Positions 11,777-23,365 are shown, counted from the stretch's first letter. The stretch: 64,000 bases of DNA from Dolomedes plantarius (GCA_907164885.2 OU015492.1:199922620-199986619); one strand, 5' to 3'. Translations and numbers: made by a program. Notes: generated by a model from the sequence alone, not told the origin.

Positions 11777-14354
11777 GTTTTTCACCATTTAATGATCCGA
11801 ATTTTTACTGACTATTGTATTAATGGGGTTGCTTTTGTTAAATTATTTCACAATCTGTTGTAGAGATATTTTAAATGAAACACACATAATAAATCTGTAC
11901 AAATAGGATGTCAATAAAAGCGAGGATAAATTTTTGTGTGTGCGGTTCATATACTGAATTGTTTTGCTTTAGATTCAGAGACTAATATTCATAAATTTAA
12001 AATTGTGTGAGGATTGTCATTTGCATATTGTGTTTTAAAACCATATTTTGGATTTTAAAAACCATATTTTGGATTTTAAAAGTTGTTGAAGATAAAGGTT
12101 TAGTATGAATGTTTCTCAAACTAAAGACTATTTTTGAATACTATCCTTGATTCATTTCAATATGACTACTTAAAAATGACTTTCATGTTTTGTTTTGTAC
12201 ACGCAATAACTTTCATATGTATGGATGACATTGAAAATTAAATCAACAAACAAATGGCATGACTGAAAAATTAATTTTTTAAAAATCGATCAATAAAGCA
12301 GGTGCATTCAGCATTTATTTCTATGTTGGCTATGAAAGAACTGAATGATTCACTCAAAAAAATTATTTTATTCCAGAATAATATTTTCAGTTTCCCAGAT
12401 ATTGTATTAAAACCACAAGTAAGATTGTTTTAATAAAAATTCCAGTGAAACTCGGAATTTTCTATAAACATTTGATCGGTATATGATTGCATCCCTGCAG
12501 TCGAGACAAAGTACTTAAGTACTTATATATTGATAAACTTTTTTTTCTTGGTCATGATAGTTTCCTCTCTTATGAGAATAGATTCCATTGATAACAATAT
12601 CTGCGGCAAAGTGGATGATCTAACAGATCATTAAGTACGTACATGATAAATGTATGCTTGTTAATGGGTGCTTACGTAAAGGAAGATGTATAATAAAACT
12701 CCAGTTTTTTAAATAACAATATAAACAAACCGAACGGAAGATTTTTTAAGTATTAAATAAATTCAATATATTTACATTCCATTTTATGGTTTATTTATCA
12801 TATCATGATCATATATAAGTTTAGATCTTTCTTAATACATTCTCATTTTTCATGTTTTTTGACTATTTTTATTTCTCATGTTGACTATTTTCATTATTTG
12901 GCTTTTACTACCAAGGTAACTTTATTCACTAGGGGTATATTGTTTACATTATATTGTTTTATCAGGAAATATTAATATTAGTTAAAAGTTCTGCTAATAA
13001 TGTTACGATATCACTAATATAAAGATTTAGTGAGTTTATTTAGTTAGCTTTTAGAAGCTGATGCATTATTATAAGTAAATTTTATTTAGAAATTTGTACC
13101 CTTTGTCGACTCCTAATAATTGCGGTTGCCTGTCGTTGAACATTATGTACAACTGTCAACTAAGTATCGTAGTTTTATGGTATTTTGTACCTTACATGAA
13201 ACATAAATAAAAATGTTAAGCGACCAACTTTTTAATATTTTCTATATATAAAAAAGGAAAAGAGGCAATAAGCTTCGATTTCATTAATAGATCTTCCTCA
13301 ATCCGATGAGCATTTGGTGTGACTGGACAGTTCATAAATGTCTAAATGTATCTTTAATATTATTTTAAATATAATTATAAAAATATTTATATTTTTTAAA
13401 GGTATATTTATATTTTAAAGGTATATTTATTTTTTAAAGGTATATATATATTTATACTTTTTAAGGGTAGGTTGAAGTGGTACAGGGTTTGTCTGAATTC
13501 TAACACAGGAATATGTAAAATGGGAGGACCACTAACCGAAGAGTACAAGATTGTATTGATGGGAAATATATTGTAATCATGGAAAATTTATTCCGGTGTT
13601 CAGAGAAATGGTCTCTCATCACGGATTCAATGAACAGTAAATATAAGTCTAGAAGACCATAGTTTTTCCAATCAGGCGATAACTAGAATATACAGAAACA
13701 GGCATACAGACAGAAAATGATATTATTAGCATAGTAGTATCAATATTACAGTCTTATTTAGAAACCAAAATATCGAAGAAGGTGAGTTCATTATTAACAT
13801 ATCTTCAGAAGCAAACTGGATATAGTTATCAGCAGAATTAACAATATTTAAGATAAAAGGCAGGTTAAAGACATTAACAACAAGAATGAACTTGTCATCA
13901 ATAAATCTCACCTAATACCCAGACTGAATTAATTAAAGTAGTTTTTATCCTAAATAATGCATGTAGAGGTCACATAAAGTAGAGGATAAAGGATTACTCT
14001 TAGCAAATCCTGCAGATTATTTATAGAATTCATTATAAAAGTTTAACGTTTGCTTGTTCAAATCACAATTTAGTTTATGTAATGTATTCCTTAATTTCAA
14101 TATCTGAATAATGGATTTTCTGAAATTTTGTTTTTCAAGCAAGAGATCTTAGAAGGGAGGAACGTTGGGAAGGAGTGATTTACCATAGTGTACTTGTGAA
14201 TAGAAAAGAGAGATAATCATTCCTAATGCTCCGGCTTTGTGAAGAACTATTAATTAGTTCGGAAATATCTGATTTCCTTCAGTTTTTTTTTATTATTGTG
14301 AATTTCAAAAGGCTGTATGTTCTTGTAAATGTGGTTTGTTCCCCAATAGGTACC
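11777..14354. other. AT-rich non-coding DNA with small local repeats
   Basis: No gene supported. Two local repeats are visible: a direct repeat of TTTTAAAACCATATTTTGGA at about 12033-12077, and a minisatellite at about 13383-13470 with units of roughly 20 bp ending in TTAAAGGTATATTTAT. A small frame on the minus strand at 13726-13911 has no recognisable motif. Confidence 0.45.
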
Positions 14355-14380
14355 CTAACAATACCAATAGGTATTGTTAG
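14355..14380. repeat. Short perfect hairpin at the block A edge
   Basis: CTAACAATACC and GGTATTGTTAG form a perfect 11-bp inverted repeat around a 4-nt loop (AATA). It overlaps the left edge of duplicated block A. Confidence 0.7.
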
Positions 14381-15220
14381 AAACTATTATTCGAAAAAAA
14401 AAAGTTGAACTGTTATTGTAATTACGAACTGTTATCAAGGATTAAACACTTAATGCCATTTGTTAATTTAGTTCAAAAGTTAAAGTATTTATTTATTAAA
14501 TTTAACCGAGCGTATGTTAAATTTAACTGAGAGGAGATGTTTCCGACTGAGTTGTACTTTGCGTAGTATATTTGAGTTTATTTGTTATTACATTAGTTAT
14601 TTCTTTGTCATTTTCATTAATAGCCTGTGTGCGTGTTTCTTCAGCACCTCTATGTGGAGTTGCAAATATAAATTTGTCAACAGTATATATTTACTTTTAA
14701 ATGAATTGAAATTTTAGGAGTCATAATTTATAAATAGGGTTGATGTATTAATTACAAAATTTTTTAAAGTTTTTATGATTGATAAAAAAAATTGGATAGC
14801 GTATCTATTTCAATTAAATTCATTGAGAATAAATATATGGTGTGTCATACAGACTTGAGATTAATTATAAAAAAAAATAATTAGGATTTAGCAACTATGT
14901 AGGTCCAAGGCGTTGTGATAAAATTTGTATAAAAAATATCAAATGAGTCCTTCGGTCTTTAATCCGTAATGATGTATTGTTAGAAACTATTATTCGAAAA
15001 AAAAAGTTGAACTGTTATTGTAATTACGAACTGTTATGAAGGATTAAACACTTAATGCCATTTGTTAATTTAGTTCAAAAGTTAAAGTATTTATCTATTA
15101 AATTTAACCGAGCGTATGTTAAATTTAACTGATCGGAGATGTTTTCGACTGAGTTGTACTTTGCGTAGTATATTTGAGTTTATTTGTTATTACATTAGTT
15201 ATTTTTTTGTTATTTTCATT
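14371..15220 (+). repeat. Tandem block A-B'-A'
   Basis: Block A (14371-14618, starting GTATTGTTAGAAACTATTAT) is followed by B' (14621-14966) and then a second copy of A (about 14973-15220). Both A copies share GTTGAACTGTTATTGTAATT and CCGAGCGTATGTTAAATTTA. B' matches the copy at 11434-11776. The repeat period A to A' is about 602 bp. It may be a short satellite-like array or remains of a larger element with direct repeats. Confidence 0.85.
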
Positions 15221-15237
15221 AATGAATTTCTATGCTG

Positions 15238-15572
15238 TGTATGTTGCTGTTCCTAATGCTACCTGGCCTGAAATTCCAAACAAGGGTCGTATAGGCTTTA
15301 GGCTGAAGTGCGTATCTCCGGTTTATATAGCACCACAAGGGTCGGAGTCTATTTTAACTAGTTGCTACCTCAATTTTTACTGCCCACAACATCTGAGGGG
15401 ATCGTACCCTCTTTCATCCTCCCTGACCTGATAGAGGAACCTTCCCATCTACAGAGTTAATGTGTCCATATCGGGCCTAGACACGAGGATATTTGATACT
15501 GAGTGTCGGAATTCGATCCCACAACGCTCAGGGAGGAATGCCAGCGCGCTACCACAAGGCTTCCTACAGCCT
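15238..15572 (-). repeat. tRNA-derived SINE, minus strand
   Basis: Read on the minus strand, the head at 15572-15505 contains TTGTGGTAGCGCGCTGGC (A-arm-like) and GGGATCGAATTCCGAC (B-box-like, with one extra base, as in the SINE at 703). The body runs leftward through CTGAGGGGATCGTACCCTC (plus strand) to about 15238. GC content is clearly above the neighbourhood. It is not a functional tRNA: no matching acceptor stem is seen. Confidence 0.6.
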
Positions 15573-15710
15573 ATGAGTTTCTATAATTATGTTTTATGAT
15601 ACTATTATTTTGTATATATCCCCTGCATTACTGCTCACCAGCACAGAAGTGTATTTGCATTACCGTTTTAAGGATCATCCATTTTTAGAATTTTTTAAAT
15701 ATTAACTTAT

Positions 15711-16014
15711 TTAAACGTAGGAATACGTTCCTCCATAACGGTCCCTCTTAATGCAAAATTTCAAATGTCCTGCGTCGCAATTTATAATTTTGGCAGTGCA
15801 CCAAACCCAATCTGTATCGCTTGGGCAAGAAGTGAACAGAAAAGTACCAAAATGCGTCAAAATTTTGACATAACATATAAATATAAATACGTACGTACGT
15901 ATATACATAACACATGCATACATATATACATACAAAAGAGGTAAGCAACGATAAGTAATCCTACGTTAATACCCAGCGGTAGTTTCGTATTCGTTAGAAG
16001 AGACTACCTGAAAT
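15711..16014 (+). repeat. Dispersed TTAACGTAGG repeat, copy 2
   Basis: Second copy of the family at 5348-5561. It starts TTAAACGTAGGAATACG, holds GTAATCCTACGTTAA at about 15955-15969, and ends with AGAGACTACCTGAAAT. Compared with copy 1 it carries about 70 bp of extra ATAC/GTAC low-complexity sequence (about 15862-15933). The flanks of the two copies are unrelated, so these boundaries are probably real. Confidence 0.7.
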
Positions 16015-17053
16015 TTTTTTTTGTAATAAATATTATACTCTTTCAAAGCTCGCATAAGACATCATCTATAAAACAAATTATTTAAAAGAGAAAAAAATAT
16101 GACATTTGTCCTTCCCTGTCAAATAAAATTTTGTAATTTAAATGTAAAACTCCTGTTGTGATTAAATAAAACGATGTGACTCATTCAATGCCGTTTCCTG
16201 TTCAAAGATTACGCAGCAATACTAAACACTTCGGTAAAAGGCTTGTTTTGAATAATAGTCAGCCTATACAGCACGATTGTTTCTTTCAAAAGCACTAATG
16301 GTTAAATGAACTTAAGTTAAATGTCAAGAAACGACGTCTTCTGCCTCAGTGAGCAGTGATTTAAGTTCTGTTTCCTTCAGTTTCCGTCATAAAGGAATTC
16401 ACTCAAACACAAAAATTGATATTGATTACGTCGTGTTTTCTTTTTATGTTCATGATAAATTTCTCACACCTGCGAAAAAATCGGGCTCCGGGTAAAAATA
16501 TCTTCCAGGACACAAACTTGGTTTTCTAGAGTGGAAAAGTTCGTGAAGCATAATAATTACTGTTTTTTTCCATCTTAATTGGGGAATTCCTTTTTTTTAA
16601 AGTTAATATTTTTTCTCAGTCAATAATTTAAACAAACGTTGACTTTTTTTAGGCATCAGAGTATTAACTTTATTTCTGTTGTTTTAGTCATAAAAAAACG
16701 TCATTTTTCAAGGAATTCGAATCGTGAAGTTAATTTTAATTTAATAACTGTAACAAGACTTGATACTAATTTTAATTTTTTTTAAGACTCGGGTATTTCT
16801 ATTTTGGGTTTAGATGACGTTGCTTTGAAAGAACATGTTTGTGTAAGAAAAAAGAAGTTGCCAAAATTTTCAAATAACAGAAGAAAACGGTATAAATTAA
16901 TCTGATATCACATTTGAACCAGGCACTTTTTTAAACGAATGATCATTACTTCAATACTCATGTACATTAGCGGCCATTACATTTCGTTTTAGAAAAATAG
17001 CAGTTCGGAGAGAAATTATTTCAGAGCAATAAAGCATACTTTTATAATACCTA
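16015..17053. other. AT-rich non-coding DNA
   Basis: No gene or repeat end recognised. Confidence 0.45.
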
Positions 17054-17083
17054 CTAGGGGCCCGTCCCGACTTTGTCCGGGTT
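17054..17083 (-). mobile_element. Helitron-like 3' terminus
   Basis: On the minus strand the sequence runs CCCGGACAAAGTCGGGACGG, then GCCCCTAG before T. A GC hairpin (CCCGGAC...GTCGGG) about 10 nt from a terminal CTAG and an A-T insertion point fit a Helitron 3' end. It belongs to a different family from the Helitron copies in the first 9 kb. I could not place the other end. Confidence 0.4.
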
Positions 17084-17089
17084 GAACAA

Positions 17090-18015
17090 AATATTATACC
17101 AATAAATTTCCAGTTGAACACTATATTCCCAGAGTGCCCATCTCGGCCGATATATTTCCAATATTGATGCCGAGATCTTCGCAATTCATTTAGCAATCGA
17201 AAATTTCAAAACCAAAACCAATATCCTCTCCAAAATGGTCATTTTAGTTGATTCTATGTCTGTTATCCAAGCCGTTACGGAAAATCACTGCTCTGAGACT
17301 ATGGTCTTATCTGAAATCAAGCAAACCCTGAACATTCTTAGAGGCCATGGAGAAAATTATTGTCTTTCAGTGGATTCCATGACATGTTGCTATTGAAGGT
17401 AATGAACAGGCACATTTGCTTGCAAAAAAAAAAAAACGGAACCCGCATTCAGCATGATATATTATACCTGTTACACCGGATACACTCAAAAGATACGTTT
17501 TTGAAAAAAAAAAGTAAGAGGGGTAAGGGGGTAAGTCTCCGATATGGGGGAAAAATTGAAAGGTAAAACCTGGGAGGACATTCAGAACTGTTGAAAATCG
17601 TATGGCCACAAACCCAGCAATGAGGGAGTAGCAAATTTCAGGCTACATACTGGACACGACTGCTTGGCAGAGAATCTGTTCAAAATGGGTATGTTTCCTA
17701 CCAACGTTTGCTGGAAATGCATGGCAAGCGTTATGAGTTCGGGTCACCTCCTAACTTGCCATGGACTCGACGGAATCTCCCAGAGAAACGGCGGCATCAG
17801 CAAATTGTATTGGGATGCAAGGACCAGTAAGAACTATCTTTGTGACTGATCATTTTGATTGTGTATATTTTCCCAGTTTATTTTTTTTCTAGTTTTTATT
17901 GTTGGTTTCTAGTTTATATTGCTGTTTTTGTTTTGTTTTGCTTTCCTATCCTTTGTAATGTTGTGCGCTGCCTGATCTGTATGGGTTAAATTCCGTAATA
18001 AAGCCATATGTAACA
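17090..18015 (+). pseudogene. Non-LTR retrotransposon 3' part: RNase H and Cys/His tail
   Basis: Translation around 17160-17290 gives IDAEIFAIHLAIENF and VILVDSMSVIQAV, the RNase H motifs with the second and third catalytic residues (E in AEIFAI, D in VDS). Around 17395 NEQAHLLA matches the GNExAD region. From about 17640 the frame reads FRLHTGHDCLAENLFKMGMF, CWKCM and SSGHLLTCHGL, the Cys/His-rich tail of RNase-H-bearing LINEs of the I/Jockey group. Frames are broken by stops and an A-run near 17426. A T-rich 3' UTR and AATAAAGCC at 17997 follow. The reverse transcriptase is missing, so this is a 5'-truncated dead copy. Confidence 0.8.
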
Positions 18016-18136
18016 CACATGCACATAATACCAATTTTTCTAGTTAATTTATATCATGTCAAGACAACATTTGTTTTCATTAATTTAAACTGCAAGAACT
18101 ATCCTCGAAGAATTCCAATAACTTTTGTCTCTTTAG

Positions 18137-18219
18137 ATAACGAGGAATCCGACGATGGAGCAATTGATGAAACTAATAGAAAAATAGAAAAATCTGCCAT
18201 ATATATTTCTGAAGAATAG
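18137..18219 (+). other. Possible terminal exon (acidic C-terminus)
   Basis: A good acceptor (TTTTGTCTCTTTAG, ending 18136) is followed by an open frame reading DNEESDDGAIDETNRKIEKS and then AIYISEE, ending at TAG 18217-18219. The charged composition looks more protein-like than most frames here. It starts about 120 bp after the LINE 3' end. No upstream exon is identified, so it may be chance. Confidence 0.15.
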
Positions 18220-18785
18220 TTAATATTCCTTTCTTTTAGATCTCGAAAACTGATATTTTTGCATCGTAAGATAAGAAATTTAGAAATGTGCATGATTCAG
18301 GACTTTTTAAAGTTAGAAGGATATGATTATTAAGAATGCATGAAGTTGGAAAATAAGGGAAAGTATGAAACAGCAAATTAAATGACTAAAATTGTGATTT
18401 TTTTCGCATTAAATGAACAGCTGAATGTAACTGTGGATTAAACTGAAAAAAAAATGAAGAAAAGGCTTCCTTTATAGAATTTGTCTTTTTCTACTTAATG
18501 AAAGAGATTTTTAAAATGTGCACAGAAAATACAATACTTGCATAAAGTTCTTTAAATATATTTCTTTATTTTTAACTCAAGGGTGGTATAATTTAGATTT
18601 TATTAGTTGTAATGTATTTCGATAGACCAACTTATGATTTTTCGAAAATTTATTTTCATTATTCTCCCTAAACTTATTTAAAAATGCGTTGTTGAAAGAT
18701 TTAAATTAATAAAATTAATTTTCAATTTGTGAAAATTGTGCTCTCCAGTAAGATTTTATTCCAATAAAATAGTTTATTTCTTCTT
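18220..18785. other. AT-rich non-coding DNA
   Basis: No gene recognised in this stretch. Confidence 0.4.
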
Positions 18786-19790
18786 AAATATGATATTGAT
18801 TCTCAAACTAAATATTATCTGGCAGGTTTGTTTTGTATCGAAACAATTTATAATTCAATAGATTGCGCCACCACAACCCGAAGTTAAATTGCAAACACCA
18901 ATTGCAACAACCAAAAGAGAAATCGAACAAATAAACCTAATTGTAAACCTCTATAGTCAGTACGAGAAACAATAGGATCACTTTCACTAATATAGCAAGA
19001 ACAAGTATTGCCAGTCGCACATGTTCCGTTTTAACAGTTCCTAGTATTGTATATCCCACAATATCCACAATAATTATATCCATAGAGTTCGTAATATTGT
19101 ATCTCCACAAATATGATATTGATTCTCAAACTTAATATTATTTGGCAGCTTTGTTTTTTATCGGAACAATTCGTAATTCAATAGATTACGCCGCCCTAAC
19201 CCAAAGGTGGAAATTGCAAACTAAAAACCGGTCGCCATAACAGCAACCCAAATAGAAAACGGACAAATAAACCCAATTATAAACCTCTATAATCAGTACG
19301 AGAAACAATATGATCAATTTCACTAATATAGCACAAACATGTATTGATAGTCGGCAGATGTTCCGTGTTAATGTCCGAAGAGTTCCCAATACTGTATATC
19401 CCACAATACCCTCAATAATTATATCCGTAGAGTTCCTAATATTGTATGTCCACAAATATGATATTGATTCTCGAACTAAATATTATTTGACAGCTTTGTT
19501 TTTTATCGGAACAATTCGTAATTCAATAGATTACGCCGCCCTAATCCAAAAGTGGAAATTGGAAACTAAAAACCGGCCGCCATAACAACAACCCAAAGAG
19601 AAAACGGACAAATAAACCCAATTATAAACCTCTATAATCAGTACGAGAAACAATATGATCAATTTCCTTAATACAGGAGAAATAAGTATTTCTAGTCGGC
19701 AGATGTTCCGTTTTAATGTCCGTAGAGTTCCTAATAATATATCTCCCCCAATATCCGCACCTTTTGATATCCGTACATTCTTTACACATT
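18786..19790. repeat. Three-unit tandem array, period about 323-345 bp
   Basis: Units start at 18786, 19109 and 19454 with AAATATGATATTGATTCTC. Each contains GGAACAATTCGTAATTCAAT or a variant, AACCTCTATAATCAGTACGA, and AGATGTTCCGTGTTAATGTC. Unit 1 is the most diverged; units 2 and 3 are closest. Unit 3 passes into a LINE gag zinc-knuckle frame on the minus strand. A single further copy of the last two thirds lies at about 22490-22690 inside a Tigger relic. Confidence 0.9.
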
Positions 19791-19900
19791 TGTTGATTAT
19801 TACCGAATCTAGCTATGTGACCGTACTCCCAACACTGATAACACATTTTTGGATTTATATATTCTTTAAAACTAAGAAACTGACATCCTATTTTGATTCT
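19622..19900 (-). pseudogene. Retrotransposon gag (ORF1) zinc-knuckle fragment
   Basis: On the minus strand from about 19900 the frame reads RIKIGCQFLSFKEYINPKMC, then YQCWEYGHIARFGNNQQMC and KECTD. This is the region before and around a CCHC knuckle (C-x2-C-x4-H-x4-C) of LINE ORF1 proteins, which bind element RNA. The fourth ligand is G instead of C, so the knuckle is damaged. The frame continues into array unit 3 (RCGYWGRYIIRNST). It may come from the same family as the RNase H fragment at 17-18 kb, but nothing here proves that. Confidence 0.65.
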
Positions 19901-19915
19901 TAGATGTTTTCCTTT

Positions 19916-20709
19916 ATTTCAATAAAGGAGTACATCGTCAACATCGTTAAAGTCGTACATCGTTAAAGTACGCCGTCCCATTCAATATGATTACCCAATT
20001 CGTACCAATTTTCCAGTCGAACTTAGTTTATCTTTATTCTTGCTTCAGCCAAAGCCAAAGTTTGTTCTTTAAGCTTCACCTCCATCTCTTCATCTTCATA
20101 GTTATCAGTTACACAATAAATAATAATATGTGGATCTCTCTTCTTTGGCTTGGTGATCTTATAGCTCTTATTAATCGCAACAATTTGAAAATAAATGGAG
20201 GTAAAACTTAATATTTTTTTAATGATAGTAGCATACTAATATTTGTTTGGTTATTCTAATAATTTGTTCTTTTAACACAAGAAAAGTATGGATTTCATAT
20301 ACAAGTAGATAAAATGGAAGGCTTGAGTAAAAATTAAAAATTTAATAAAGATAATAATTTTATAACTCGAAGAGTTAAGCCGATAAAATGAAACATGTAT
20401 TGTGAGGAGCGATCCCACTTCCTTGACGAGGCTTAACCGCCCCTGGGTCCGTTCTTAGTGTAATAGGAATGTATTACGCGGTTTACGAGTCCAGACACGG
20501 TCTTCAGTCCCAAAATTTATTTATTACACATAGACTGGGACACATCACACATTATAAATACAAATATATTCAAATTTACGCTGATGAAAAAAAAACAGCC
20601 ACTTTTATACGTGCGAGATCTCATACACCGCTCTTTTTTCCCTCGATCCCCGGGCCGAATTCTGTCTCTGTCTCCCCTCCTTCTCGCCAAACAGGTTTCC
20701 GGTTTGGGA
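19916..20709. other. Non-coding; GC-richer part at about 20400-20709
   Basis: The first half is AT-rich without features. From about 20400 the composition changes: GCGATCCCACTTCCTTGACG, CCCCTGGGTCCG and TTCTGTCTCTGTCTCCCC. This looks like part of a retroelement terminal region, but no paired end or coding motif was found. Confidence 0.35.
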
Positions 20710-20757
20710 ATATCCGCTTTCCTCCCCCCCCCCCCCAACGAGGGGGGGGGAGGAAAG

Positions 20758-20764
<7 letters not shown>
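20710..20764. repeat. Perfect 23-bp hairpin with C9/G9 tracts
   Basis: ATATCCGCTTTCCT followed by nine C at 20710-20732 is exactly complementary to nine G followed by AGGAAAGCGGATAT at 20742-20764. The loop is 9 nt. The C/G tracts could also form i-motif or G-quadruplex-like structures. An (AT)n array begins inside the right arm. Confidence 0.9.

Positions 20765-20826
<62 letters not shown>
20761..20826. repeat. (AT)n microsatellite
   Basis: An uninterrupted AT run starting directly at the hairpin. Confidence 0.9.
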
Positions 20827-20829
<3 letters not shown>

Positions 20830-21683
20830 CCATTCTCGACATGTATATACCCTGTTTTTGAAGAAAATATAAAAGTTATCATTCTCTAAATGTAACTATC
20901 ATAAACACTTTTTCATTCAAAAAACTCTTTCTCTTTTTTACAAAGGAATAATGTACTTCACATTTAAAAGAGTGACTAGAAATTACAAATTATTTAAATA
21001 TTCCTTACTATCATGTTGTTGGGACACATAAATCATGGTTACAATCAAATTGCTGTACTATCTCTAACAACGAGAGTAATATTACGTTTAATTCATATCT
21101 TCAAATAATCGGACAACAGTGTTGCAGATTCTGCAGACATAAAGAAACAGTGTATGATGCATTCATTTGTTTCGCATAATAATTTATTGAAACAACCTTC
21201 CTAGCATTAACTAGTCTATGATATTTACATAACATGTACTTTATGTGGTTTCTAGTAATTGATGGAAAAACTATTCAGCAAGGAACATAATAAAGAGTAT
21301 ACTGTTAACATTTTTATGAAAAAAATAATGCTTTGCTTTTTATATAGAAGGAACATTTACAGTAAATCTCTCATGAAAACCTTGGCTCAATAAAAAATAG
21401 TTAATTTCATACCATGATCAATAGTTGCCGAATTGTCAGAAAATTTTAAAAATACATTTATCAATTACTTGGACATAGATAAAAGCATTTCTAATACTTA
21501 TTCCGCAGATTCAGTATAAAAGGGAATAAAATTAAAAAGAAGCTCTCTAAGGATCTTTTTAAAATTCAACTCTTAGGAATGGAACTTATATAAAAAGTTG
21601 ATAGGATTTTAATTATCAATCTAAGCAGATTATGACGGAAGAATAAAATATGCTAGGCAAGATTAAAATTTCAATCGAGAATT

Positions 21684-21754
<71 letters not shown>

Positions 21755-22203
21755 TAAAATATATACTACGAGATGCTTTGGATCACTGAAAATGCACTTT
21801 TTAACCGTTACTCACATAATCCGTGAAAAAATAGTTTGGGTTCAAATAATCGGTTTTAAAAAATAATTAAAAATGTAAACAATTTTCTACATATTAAAGT
21901 TAAATAATTAGAATGACTTACATTTACTTCACTGTAATTGTATTTGTTTTTTTTTTCAAGCAAATTTTAGAATACCCTAAAGATCAATTCTTAACATCAA
22001 TGTTTAAAATTTTTAATTGTCTTATAAATTTCAAAGTACAAAATTGCTTCTGCACAAATACAAGCAATATTAATATTTTTTAAATATTTAGTAAGTTTAG
22101 TCTGTGTAGTGTTGCCTTTCATTATAAAATCCCTGAAACTTCGCCTCTTAAAACTCAGTGCTTTTAAAGATTTTTCCTCTTCAAGTTCTTTTTAAAAAAA
22201 ATA
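20827..22203. other. AT-rich non-coding DNA with an (AT)n array
   Basis: No gene recognised. An (AT)n array occupies about 21691-21750. Confidence 0.5.
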
Positions 22204-22269
22204 CAGTCGAGTGAAGAAATGCATTCCGCACTTCACTGTAACTCACATTTGGTACTAATGCGTCTTTAA

Positions 22270-22985
22270 CTGTCATCTTCATCTTCACTTGCACTTTCAC
22301 TTCGTCGGCTGTTAGAGCTCGTCACATCTTGAATTATGTCTTCATATGTTAATATACCTGAAGTCAACACTAATACTACTGTTGACATTAACATAATCAT
22401 CTAAATTTTTCCATTCATCAAATGTGTTAAAATTTTTTTAGCCACTGACGTAATGGAAGGTCAGCATCTTTTTCTTTTGATTTGAGACCAGCAACCCAAA
22501 GAGACAACGACAAATAAACCCAATTATAAACCTCTATAAACATATAATCAGTACGAGAAACAATATGATCAATTTCCCTAATACAGTAGAAATAAGTATT
22601 GCTAGTCGGCAGATGTTCCGTGTTAATGCCAGTAGAGTTCCTAATAATATATCTCCCACAATATCCGCACCTGTACATTCTTTACATAAAGCAATTTTTT
22701 ATTGAAGAAGCAGAAATTTTATACCATGCATCACACATTAACTTTACTCCACTAAATACATCATTGATCTGGACCAATTACTTTTCCATGTTTTCTATAA
22801 TCATCAGACTTAACAATATCATTTAAAACTCCGTGTAATACCTTGTTCCATCACAGATGCTGTATTAGGTGGCAAAAATTTTAGTACAATGTTTGAAAGA
22901 TTTTCCACTTGCGGGTGCATTGTACAGTTATCCACTGTCAACAAAATCTTCCTGTTTTTCGGTCAAATGTGGTCTTGATATATTT
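22270..22985 (-). pseudogene. Tigger/pogo transposase, C-terminal half
   Basis: The minus-strand frame near 22975-22835 reads RKILLTVDNCTMHPQVENL, then SNIVLKFLPPNTASVMEQGI. This is the DDE_1 signature with a catalytic D (VDN) and the FLPPNTTS motif; residues usually between SV and the D-Q-G motif are deleted. Near 22500-22270 it continues as DADLPLRQWL, EWKNLDDYVN and finally YEDIIQDVTSS...SEDEDDS, the acidic tail such proteins often have. Several frameshifts and the inserted repeat separate these pieces. DDE_1 proteins cut and paste DNA at TA sites; this copy cannot. Confidence 0.75.
22490..22690. repeat. Isolated copy of the 18.8-19.8 kb array sequence
   Basis: The sequence AACCCAAAGAGACAACGACA through TCCCACAATATCCGCACC matches the array units, sharing ATAATCAGTACGAGAAACAA and CGGCAGATGTTCCGTGTTAA. 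It interrupts the Tigger transposase reading frame, so it arrived later or was copied in. Confidence 0.8.
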
Positions 22986-23151
22986 TTAAGCTCTCGTAAT
23001 AACCGTAAAGGTCCTCGTATAAAACGTGAAAATTTTCATTATTAACAAATTAGAAACCGATATTTCAAAATAATTTGTACGTTTTTCCTGTGATTTCGTA
23101 TTAACGGAGCTCACATTAAGTGGGTTCTACTGTATACACACATACATACTG

Positions 23152-23154
<3 letters not shown>

Positions 23155-23210
<56 letters not shown>

Positions 23211-23336
23211 CATACCAAACCAAAAACATTTTCCGAATTCGTTTTAATAACTTCCCTTTAAAATAACTTGGACGTAAGTAACTTATTTTTGTTTTAAGAA
23301 CAAAGGAATGGAGAGTATCCTAAATACAAAAGTATG
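23155..23336. repeat. (AT)n followed by a dispersed repeat, copy 1
   Basis: An (AT)n array (23155-23209) is followed by ACCAAACCAAAAACATTTTC through TTTTGTTTTAAGAACAAAGG. The same arrangement, diverged, is found at 24979-25122. The AT array is therefore part of, or the preferred neighbour of, this repeat. Confidence 0.7.
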
Positions 23337-23365
23337 CAATTAATATATTATCCATTAACCCCCAG

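Larger units (their letters stand above)
22204..23132 (-). mobile_element. Tigger/pogo-like DNA transposon relic
   Basis: The right end on the minus strand is CAGTAGAACCCACTTAATG with TA outside at 23133-23134. The left end CAGTCGAGTGAAG is preceded by TA at 22202-22203. The left and right ends are only loosely similar, so the left boundary is less sure. Between them lie minus-strand pieces of a DDE_1 transposase. The N-terminal half of the gene is missing, and a 200-bp segment related to the 18.8-19.8 kb array is inserted. Confidence 0.6.
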
